Shown here in pieces: positions 27,901-35,201 of a DNA stretch of 64,000 nt. The translations under genes and the position numbers were made by a program. Source of the stretch: Odiellus spinosus (taxonomy: Eukaryota; Arthropoda; Arachnida; Opiliones; Phalangiidae); the NCBI GenBank assembly GCA_963920705.1, contig OY987229.1, positions 21,147,728-21,211,727 of the forward strand. The letters run 5' to 3'. A model generated the notes under the pieces. That model worked only from the letters and a program-made list of their open reading frames with translations, was not told the DNA's origin and did no database searches. How positions within the stretch are numbered: the first letter of the stretch is position 1; every line of letters begins with the position of its first letter.

Positions 27901-30900
27901 CCTGTAAAAAATACACCCCCTGTAAAAAATACACCCCCTGTAAAAAATACACCCCCTGTAAAAAATACACCCCCTGTAAAAAATACACCCCCTGTAAAAA
28001 ATACACCCCCTGTAAAAATACACCCCCTGTAAAAATACACCCCCTGTAAAAATACACCCCCTGTAAAAATACACCCCCTGTAAAAATACACCCCCTGTAA
28101 AAATACACCCCCTGTAAAAATACACCCCCTGTAAAAATACACCCCCTGTAAAAATACACCCCCTGTAAAAATACACCCCCTGTAAAAATACACCCCCTGT
28201 AAAAATACACCCCCTGTAAAAATACACCCCCTGTAAAAATACACCCCCTGTAAAAATACACCCCCTGTAAAAATACACCCCCTGTAAAAATACACCCCCT
28301 GTAAAAATACACCCCCTGTAAAAATACACCCCCTGTAAAAATACACCCCCTGTAAAAATACACCCCCTGTAAAAATACACCCCCTGTAAAAATACACCCC
28401 CTGTAAAAATACACCCCCTGTAAAAATACACCCCCTGTAAAAATACACCCCCTGTAAAAATACACCCCCTGTAAAAATACACCCCCTGTAAAAATACACC
28501 CCCTGTAAAAATACACCCCCTGTAAAAATACACCCCCTGTAAAAATACACCCCCTGTAAAAATACACCCCCTGTAAAAATACACCCCCTGTAAAAATACA
28601 CCCCCTGTAAAAATACACCCCCTGTAAAAATACACCCCCTGTAAAAATACACCCCCTGTAAAAATACACCCCCTGTAAAAATACACCCCCTGTAAAAATA
28701 CACCCCCTGTAAAAATACACCCCCTGTAAAAATACACCCCCTGTAAAAATACACCCCCTGTAAAAATACACCCCCTGTAAAAATACACCCCCTGTAAAAA
28801 TACACCCCCTGTAAAAATACACCCCCTGTAAAAATACACCCCCTGTAAAAATACACCCCCTGTAAAAATACACCCCCTGTAAAAATACACCCCCTGTAAA
28901 AATACACCCCCTGTAAAAATACACCCCCTGTAAAAATACACCCCCTGTAAAAATACACCCCCTGTAAAAATACACCCCCTGTAAAAATACACCCCCTGTA
29001 AAAATACACCCCCTGTAAAAATACACCCCCTGTAAAAATACACCCCCTGTAAAAATACACCCCCTGTAAAAATACACCCCCTGTAAAAATACACCCCCTG
29101 TAAAAATACACCCCCTGTAAAAATACACCCCCTGTAAAAATACACCCCCTGTAAAAATACACCCCCTGTAAAAATACACCCCCTGTAAAAATACACCCCC
29201 TGTAAAAATACACCCCCTGTAAAAATACACCCCCTGTAAAAATACACCCCCTGTAAAAATACACCCCCTGTAAAAATACACCCCCTGTAAAAATACACCC
29301 CCTGTAAAAATACCCCCATGTAAAAATACCCCCTGTAAAAATACCCCCCTGTAAAAATACACCCCTGTAAAAATACACCCCCTGTAAAAACGACCGATCG
29401 ATAAATACACCCCCTGTAAAAACGACCGATCGATAAATACACCCCCTGTAAAAACGACCGATCGATAAATACACCCCCTGTTAAAACGACCGATCGATAA
29501 ATACACCCCCTGTAAAAACGACCGATCGATAAATACACCCCCTGTAAAAACGACCGATCGATAAATACACCAACTGTAAAAACGACCGATCGATAAATAC
29601 ACCCCCTGTAAAAATACCCCCCTGTAAAAAATACACCCCCTGTAAAAATACACCCCCTGTAAAAATACACCCCCTGTAAAAATACACCCCCTGTAAAAAT
29701 ACACCCCCTGTAAAAATACACCCCCTGTAAAAATACACCCCCTGTAAAAATACACCCCCTGTAAAAATACACCCCCTGTAAAAATACACCCCCTGTAAAA
29801 ATACACCCCCTGTAAAAATACACCCCCTGTAAAAATACACCCCCTGTAAAAATACACCCCCTGTAAAAATACACCCCCTGTAAAAATACACCCCCTGTAA
29901 AAATACACCCCCTGTAAAAATACACCCCCTGTAAAAATACACCCCCTGTAAAAATACACCCCCTGTAAAAATACACCCCCTGTAAAAATACACCCCCTGT
30001 AAAAATACACCCCCTGTAAAAATACACCCCCTGTAAAAATACACCCCCTGTAAAAATACACCCCCTGTAAAAATACACCCCCTGTAAAAATACACCCCCT
30101 GTAAAAATACACCCCCTGTAAAAATACACCCCCTGTAAAAATACACCCCCTGTAAAAATACACCCCCTGTAAAAATACACCCCCTGTAAAAATACACCCC
30201 CTGTAAAAATACACCCCCTGTAAAAATACACCCCCTGTAAAAATACACCCCCTGTAAAAATACACCCCCTGTAAAAATACACCCCCTGTAAAAATACACC
30301 CCCTGTAAAAATACACCCCCTGTAAAAATACACCCCCTGTAAAAATACACCCCCTGTAAAAATACACCCCCTGTAAAAATACACCCCCTGTAAAAATACA
30401 CCCCCTGTAAAAATACACCCCCTGTAAAAATACACCCCCTGTAAAAATACACCCCCTGTAAAAATACACCCCCTGTAAAAATACACCCCCTGTAAAAATA
30501 CACCCCCTGTAAAAATACACCCCCTGTAAAAATACACCCCCTGTAAAAATACACCCCCTGTAAAAATACACCCCCTGTAAAAATACACCCCCTGTAAAAA
30601 TACACCCCCTGTAAAAATACACCCCCTGTAAAAATACACCCCCTGTAAAAATACACCCCCTGTAAAAATACACCCCCTGTAAAAATACACCCCCTGTAAA
30701 AATACACCCCCTGTAAAAATACACCCCCTGTAAAAATACACCCCCTGTAAAAATACACCCCCTGTAAAAATACACCCCCTGTAAAAATACACCCCCTGTA
30801 AAAATACACCCCCTGTAAAAATACACCCCCTGTAAAAATACACCCCCTGTAAAAATACACCCCCTGTAAAAATACCCCCATGTAAAAATACCCCCTGTAA

Positions 30901-33848
30901 AAATACCCCCTGTAAAAATACACCCCTGTAAAAATACACCCCCTGTAAAAACGACCGATCGATAAATACACCCCCTGTAAAAACGACCGATCGATAAATA
31001 CACCCCCTGTAAAAACGACCGATCGATAAATACACCCCCTGTTAAAACGACCGATCGATAAATACACCCCCTGTAAAAACGACCGATCGATAAATACACC
31101 CCCTGTAAACACGACCGATCGATAAACACACCCCCTGTAAAAGCGACCGATCGATAAATACACCCCCTGTAAAAACGACCGATCGATAAATACACCCCCT
31201 GTAAAAACGACCGATCGATAAATACACCCCCTGTAAAAACGACCGATCGATAAATACACCCCCTGTTAAAACGACCGATCGATAAATACACCCCCTGTAA
31301 AAACGACTGATCGATAAATACACCCCCTGTAAACACGACCGATCGATAAACACACCCCCTGTAAAAACGACCGATCGATAAATACACCCCCTGTAAAAAC
31401 GACCGATCGATAAATACACCCCCTGTAAAAACGACCGATCGATAAATACACCCCCTTTAAAAACGACCGATCGATAAATACACCCCCTGTAAAAACGACC
31501 GATCGATAAATATACCCCCTGTAAAAACGACCGATCGATAAATATACCCCCTGTAAAAACGACCGATCGATAAATACACCCCCTGTAAAAACGACCGATC
31601 GATAAATACACCCCCTGTAAAAACGACCGATCGATAAATACACCCCCTGTAAAAACGACCGATCGATAAATACACCCCCTGTAAAAACGACCGATCGATA
31701 AATACAGCCCCTGTAAAAAAGACCGATCGATAAATACACCCCCTGTAAAAACGACCGATGGATAAATACACCCCCTGTAAAAACGACCGATGGATAAATA
31801 CACCCCCTGTAAAAACGACCGATGGATAAATACACCCCCTGTAAAAACGACCGATGGATAAAAACACCCCCTGTAAAAACGACCGATGGATAAATACACC
31901 TCCTGTAAAAACGATCGATAAATACACCCCCTGTAAAAACGACCGATCGATAAATACACCCCCTGTAAAAACGACCGATCGATAAATACAACCCCTGTAA
32001 AAACGACCGATCGATAAATACACCCCCTGTAAAATCGACCGATCGATAAATACATCCCCTGTAAAAACGACCGATCGATAAATACACCCCCTGTAAAAAC
32101 GACCGATCGATAAATACACCCCCTGTAAAAACGACCGATGGATAAATACACTTCCTGTAAAAACGATCAATAAATACACCTCCTGTAAAAACGATCGATA
32201 AATACACCCCCTGTAAAAACGCCCGATCGATAAATACATCCCCTGTAAAAACGACCGATCGATAAATACACCCCCTGTAAAAATACAATTGGGATTGGAT
32301 TGGGAAAATTGGGATTGGGAAAATTGGGATTGGGAAAATTGGGATTGGGAAAATTGGGACTGGGAAAATTGGTATTGGGAAAATACCCCCCCCCCCCCTG
32401 TAAAAATACCCCCCTGGAAAAATACACCCCCTGTAAAAATACACCCCCTGTAAAAATACACCCCCTGTAAAAATACACCCCCTGTAAAAATACACCCCCT
32501 GTAAAAATTACACCCCCTGTAAAAATTACACCCCCTGTAAAAATTACACCCCCTGTAAAAATTACACCCCCTGTAAAAATTACACCCCCTGTAAAAATTA
32601 CACCCCCTGTAAAAAATACACCCCCTGTAAAAATACACCCCCTGTAAAAATACACCCCCAGAAAAAATACACCCCCTGTAAAAATACACCCCTTGAAAAT
32701 TAGAGAGATTTTTGAGGTTTGGAAAATTGAGATTTTTAAAAATTGAGATTTTTAAAAATTGAGATTTTTAAAAATTGAGATTTTTAAAAATTGAGATTTT
32801 TAAAAATTGAGATTTTTAAAAATTGAGATTTTTAAAAATTGAGATTTTTAAAAATTGAGATTTTTAAAAATTGAGATTTTTAAAAATTGAGATTTTTAAA
32901 AATTGAGATTTTTAAAAATTGAGATTTTTAAAAATTGAGATTTTTAAAAATTGAGATTTTTAAAAATTGAGATTTTTAAAAATTGAGATTTTTAAAAATT
33001 GAGATTTATAAAAATTGAGATTTATAAAAATTGAGATTTATAAAAATTGAGATTTATAAAAATTGAGATTTTTAAAAATTGAGATTTTTAAAAATTGAGA
33101 TTTTTAAAAATTGAGATTTTTAAAAATTGAGATTTTTAAAAATTGAGATAATTTATTTTACTGGGGGTGTATTTATTTTTTTTACAAGGTGTACCCCTTG
33201 TAAAATTCATATTATTTATTTTACAGGGGGTCTATTTATTTTTTTTTTTACAAAATAACGAAATATTTTTGGTAAGTTATATTACTGTTTTTCTCATTAT
33301 TTTAGCATTCTTAATCGATTAAAAATAGGTTTTTTTGGCCTTTTATTCTCCTTTTAAACTCACGCTAAATGGGAGATTACAAACTTGATTTTTATGCGCA
33401 CATTCCTTAATAATAAAACCTTTTTCCGAAGAGCGCATGTAGTTTTAATCAACTAATAAATTTATTTAAATTAAAATAAGTCCCGACGGTACTTGGAATA
33501 TTTTCCCTAGGATGTAATTAAATTTTTTTTTTTTTTTGGTTTCACGTTACTCAATATTCAACATTCGCGTACGTTTTTTGGCATGAACGTGATTCCGAAA
33601 ATAAATTAAAAATGTGCTACATTTTTGGCTCATAGTTCTGTTAAGTTTTGGTGTATAATTGATTGAATTTTACTTCAACTTTAACTTTCTCTTAAATTCT
33701 TATTTTAATAAATAAAAATTACTAATTACCAGTCCATGTCTTTTCCACTTTCATCTTTGCAAGCGAGTTTGGCATTTAAATTCGTAGCACAAAACAAAAT
33801 TACAGATAAAATGTTAACTAATTTAACTGTCATTTTGCACAAAAACAT
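9930..33848 (-). CDS. Deoxyribonuclease II, seven exons, giant intron 1
   Basis: Acid lysosomal endonuclease (DNase II family, phospholipase-D-like fold) that degrades engulfed DNA. Minus-strand exons: 33848-33730, 14319-14127, 12494-12419, 11617-11453, 11387-11181, 10397-10138 and 10034-9930. All are GT-AG and all phases agree. The product is 374 aa, or 369 aa if translation starts at the second ATG (33833), which has the better CAAAATG context. Exon 1 encodes a signal peptide ([16 protein letters not shown]), then the family start [11 protein letters not shown]. Exon 2 continues it with IIYKLP. Exon 3 carries YNDQEP and the first active-site HxK motif (GHTKG). Exon 4 has [13 protein letters not shown]. 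Exon 6 has [11 protein letters not shown] and the second HxK (VDHSKWAV). Exon 7 has the C-terminal RGGGAVC motif. Both catalytic motifs are intact, so the gene looks functional. Intron 1 is 19,410 bp of minisatellite; intron 2 (1632 bp) holds another array. Confidence 0.93.
10603..11038. mobile_element. hAT-like MITE in DNase II intron 5
   Basis: The ends read CAGGGTGACTAC and GTGGTCACCCTG, matching the CAGGG..CACCCTG style of hAT elements. It is flanked by CTAGAG on both sides (10597-10602 and 11039-11044), consistent with an 8-bp hAT duplication that has lost its edge bases. The interior carries many copies of TATAGGA or ATAGGA on the plus strand near both ends, which may be subterminal transposase-binding repeats. 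There is no coding capacity. It lies in the 783-bp intron between exons 5 and 6. Confidence 0.75.
11618..12418 (-). other. DNase II intron 3
   Basis: GT-AG intron of 801 bp. 11700-11790 is a fragment of the dispersed element seen at 39528 (ACTATCAGCAAAGGGCCAGG). Around 11888-11930 there is an inverted pair CACACGTGGC / GCCACGTGTG. No exon is missing here, because the exon phases on both sides close. Confidence 0.75.
12588..12650 (+). mobile_element. Left-end fragment of fold-back element family
   Basis: Begins TTTAAAGGGAGAAT and continues through TTTTTAATCGATT, like the left terminus of the fold-back element at 62024-62511 and the inverted terminus at 33251-33358. It directly precedes the intron-2 minisatellite. 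Similarity weakens after the first 14 bp. Confidence 0.5.
12651..13957. repeat. 16-18 bp CTCAATTTTT minisatellite (DNase II intron 2)
   Basis: Tandem units built on AATTTTTCTCAATCTC. Unit length rises in blocks: 16 bp with five T (12651-13295, with a TATATTTTT variant block at about 13032-13155), 17 bp with six T (about 13296-13787), and 18 bp with seven T and CTCAAACTC (about 13788-13930). It is stop-free on the plus strand, which creates a spurious 479-codon frame of FSQSQFF / ISIFLNLN repeats. It lies wholly within intron 2 of DNase II (12495-14126). Confidence 0.97.
14320..14740 (-). other. 3' end of DNase II intron 1, unique part
   Basis: The acceptor is at 14321-14320 (TTTATTTTAG on the minus strand). 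On the plus strand two diverged copies of a unit of about 120 bp are visible. They share the order GCGTGA, GGCTTCGTGGTA, AAAGG (about 14460 and 14585). A third partial TTCGTGGTA occurs at 14704. A 14-bp word, TTAAGGAATGTGCG (about 14537), recurs inverted at about 33397-33410, just outside the far end of the arrays. Confidence 0.6.
14741..15246. repeat. 16-bp minisatellite, CTCAAG then CTCCAT variants
   Basis: Tandem TTTTCTCAATCTCAAG units (14741 to about 14905), then ATTTTTCTCAATCTCC units (to about 15195), then a few CTCAAT units identical to the intron-2 array. The same monomer family therefore occurs on both sides of DNase II exon 2. Confidence 0.95.
15247..17975. repeat. 24/25-bp minisatellite, TCTCGATTTTTCAAA core
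   Basis: More than 100 near-identical units with core TCTCGATTTTTCAAA and a following TCTCAAAAA. It starts with CTCAATTTTCC and CTCGATTTTCC variants and becomes uniform CTCGATTTTTC from about 15.8 kb. Units are 24 bp except for a block at about 17057-17460, where they gain one A (25 bp). Because 24 is a multiple of three, both strands carry long spurious frames (for example FEKSRFLR repeats on the minus strand). Confidence 0.97.
17976..22597 (+). repeat. Left arm of giant palindrome: 32-mer and 17-mer arrays
   Basis: A spacer with CCCAATCCCAATTTTCCC (17982-18010) is followed by 32-bp units (core ATCGATCGGTCG plus TTTTTACAGGGGGTGTATT) to about 19355. A transition zone of GGGGGGTATTTTTACA units runs to about 19680. 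About 87 copies of the 17-bp unit ACAGGGGGTGTATTTTT follow to 21160, then a second CCCAATCCCAATTTTCCC spacer (21165-21197), then 32-mers again to 22597. A block of about 16 units at 21895-22395 reads GGTCC instead of GGTCG. Some early units read TATCCATCGG (18130-18250, 18470-18600, 18780-18900). Non-coding, inside DNase II intron 1. Confidence 0.95.
22598..32700 (-). repeat. Right arm of giant palindrome: inverted 32-mer and 17-mer arrays
   Basis: The same monomers as the left arm, all in reverse orientation (CACCCCCTGTAAAAATA, and CGACCGATCGAT for the 32-mer). 32-mer blocks (about 22598-22865, 23760-23935, 24790-24985, 25650-26095, 27250-27890, 29380-29610, 30950-32275) alternate with 17-mer blocks. 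The block around 27900-28010 uses 18-mers with one extra A. Near the far end lie TATCCATCGG-type units (31740-31890) and a CCCAATCCCAATTTTCCC spacer (32286-32390, inverted), mirroring the left arm. A final set of 17-mers, several with ATTACACC variants, ends at about 32695. Open frames of up to 2056 codons here are artefacts. Confidence 0.95.
32701..33150. repeat. 16-bp minisatellite, TTTTTAAAAATTGAGA
   Basis: About 27 tandem copies of TTTTTAAAAATTGAGA with a small TTTATAAAAATTGAGA block (about 33001-33065). On the minus strand it reads TCTCAATTTTTAAAAA, recalling the CTCAATTTTT arrays at the other end of the intron. It borders the palindrome on the exon-1 side. Confidence 0.95.
33151..33250. 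other. Degenerate G-arm monomer remnants
   Basis: Contains ACTGGGGGTGTATTTATTTT and TTTACAGGGGGTCTATTTATT in plus orientation, interrupted by ACAAGGTGTACCCCTTGT. These are decayed monomers in the orientation opposite to the adjacent right arm. Confidence 0.6.
33251..33358 (-). mobile_element. Right-end fragment of fold-back element family
   Basis: Reads through ATATTTTTGGTAAGTTATAT, TTTTTCTCATTATTTTAGC and TTCTTAATCGATTAAAAATA, ending CTCCTTTTAAA. It matches 62411-62511 at roughly 90% over about 105 bp by eye. It closes the minisatellite region on the exon-1 side, in inverted orientation to the fragment at 12588. Confidence 0.8.
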
Positions 33849-34245
33849 TGGTTTATTTTCGATAAAATTAGTTTTGATGTATAATCTCCATAGGTTGCGA
33901 CTACGTGAAGCCGAGCAACTCAAGGTTGTGAGTAAATAACGATAATCGAATGAGGAAAGAGAACTAACCTCTAATGACGCCGGTGGCCAGAGACGCCAAA
34001 TATCTAGTTTGGTGACTCCCACATTTTTTTTGAAACAAAAGTCCTGCCTCCTTTGGAAAGCAGATGTTACTGCTAGGAGAATCGTTAGCCAAATTCTCGA
34101 AGATTGGCGGCCTGCACAAAATAAACTTAGAATTTGCTACTAGTACATTGAATAAATTAACTCATTGAAATAATTAATATAATTAGGTTAGCGCAAAGTT
34201 ATATAAAACTATGAAACAGAATTTCAACATATATCATAATTATTC

Positions 34246-34582
34246 CAGAAGCCGATGAAACCCTCCTTTGAAGTCTATTACTCCCGGGTCTTGTCTACCC
34301 CTCTCTGTATGGGTTATTCTCAAAAGGCGCGATTCGTACGCCTCCTAACGGTAGATGTTTTCTGAGCGGGAGCTCGTCGAGCGAATATCTCTAACAGCCT
34401 TGCAGTTCGTCTAAAAAACGTCGTCGTTTGTGGAGAGAGAGAATTTCCAATTTTCCGTAGACAGGGGGGATGAAGTAGGACCCCTTCTAACTCGTAAAAT
34501 TGGGAATTTTACCCATACAAAGAGGAGCGCTATATGGAACATTGGAGTAGTAGACTTCAAAGGAGGGTTTCATCGGCTTCTG
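34246..34582 (+). mobile_element. 337-bp MITE family, copy 2
   Basis: Begins CAGAAGCCGATGAAACCCTC and ends with its complement, with perfect 7-bp target duplications ATTATTC at 34239-34245 and 34583-34589. It lies about 400 bp upstream of DNase II exon 1. Non-coding. Confidence 0.95.
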
Positions 34583-34589
34583 ATTATTC

Positions 34590-35100
34590 GTATATTATAG
34601 TACTTGAAATCTATTTAATTGACGCGTTAGCGTCTAGTGTTATGGGTGTAATACAATTCAATATAAAACTTGCATTGTACAAAAAGCATCGCATTTTGTA
34701 AATATAAATAAAGCTTTTGAATTATAGTGGGACTACCATGTTTTGGAATTTTGTTGATATCTACCTTTAGACTATTCCACTTCGAGTAAGAGATGGATTA
34801 AGCAATTTTGAGACTGGGGGCTAATACCAAATGCGCCCTTTATGATCAATCTAAATCAGAAGCTGTATTAAAAATAAATCTCAGATTTTCCATGAGGCCA
34901 ATTACTTATGTAATTAAGAACATGGGAGCAGAAATATTCTAAAAGCAAAAATTGAAACTATTGGAGTAAAACAACAAGGTCTACCTTGCGTTATTAGCCT
35001 CGGAATAAAAATTAAACTTCAGAGTACGCTCTGCTACAAAGTACGCGAGGATGGTCCCAGATTTGTGTTGAAACAAATAATGCAGAGAATTATAAAGTAA
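34590..35100. other. Intergenic, no gene recognised
   Basis: AT-rich sequence between the DNase II 5' flank and the 3' end of the first zinc-finger gene. Nothing coding or structural is seen. Confidence 0.5.
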
Positions 35101-35105
35101 AACAT

Positions 35106-35111
35106 TTTATT
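35106..35111 (-). terminator. Poly(A) signal of first zinc-finger gene
   Basis: AATAAA on the minus strand, about 90 nt beyond the stop codon at 35202. Confidence 0.5.
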
Positions 35112-35201
35112 TCTTTACATCATCAATTTCCAATTTCTGAGCCGAATACTTTGACCAGGATTGAAACGGTTTAAAGTATTAAGTGTGGCCACTCAACTTC
35201 G

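Noticed and set aside
25217-31387. 2056-codon open frame (and similar long frames at 18467-21925, 19653-22604, 24640-29474, 27346-31035)
   Set aside because: Stop-free because the 17-bp and 32-bp monomers lack stops in all frames; overlapping frames in several phases, and the sequence lies in the DNase II intron.
17976-32700. CRISPR-like array
   Set aside because: No unique spacers between repeats; units are directly tandem and the host is a eukaryote.
18011-32700. Telomeric repeat
   Set aside because: GGGGGTGTATTTTTACA is G-rich on one strand, but it is not a known telomere motif, it changes orientation, and unique genes flank it on both sides.
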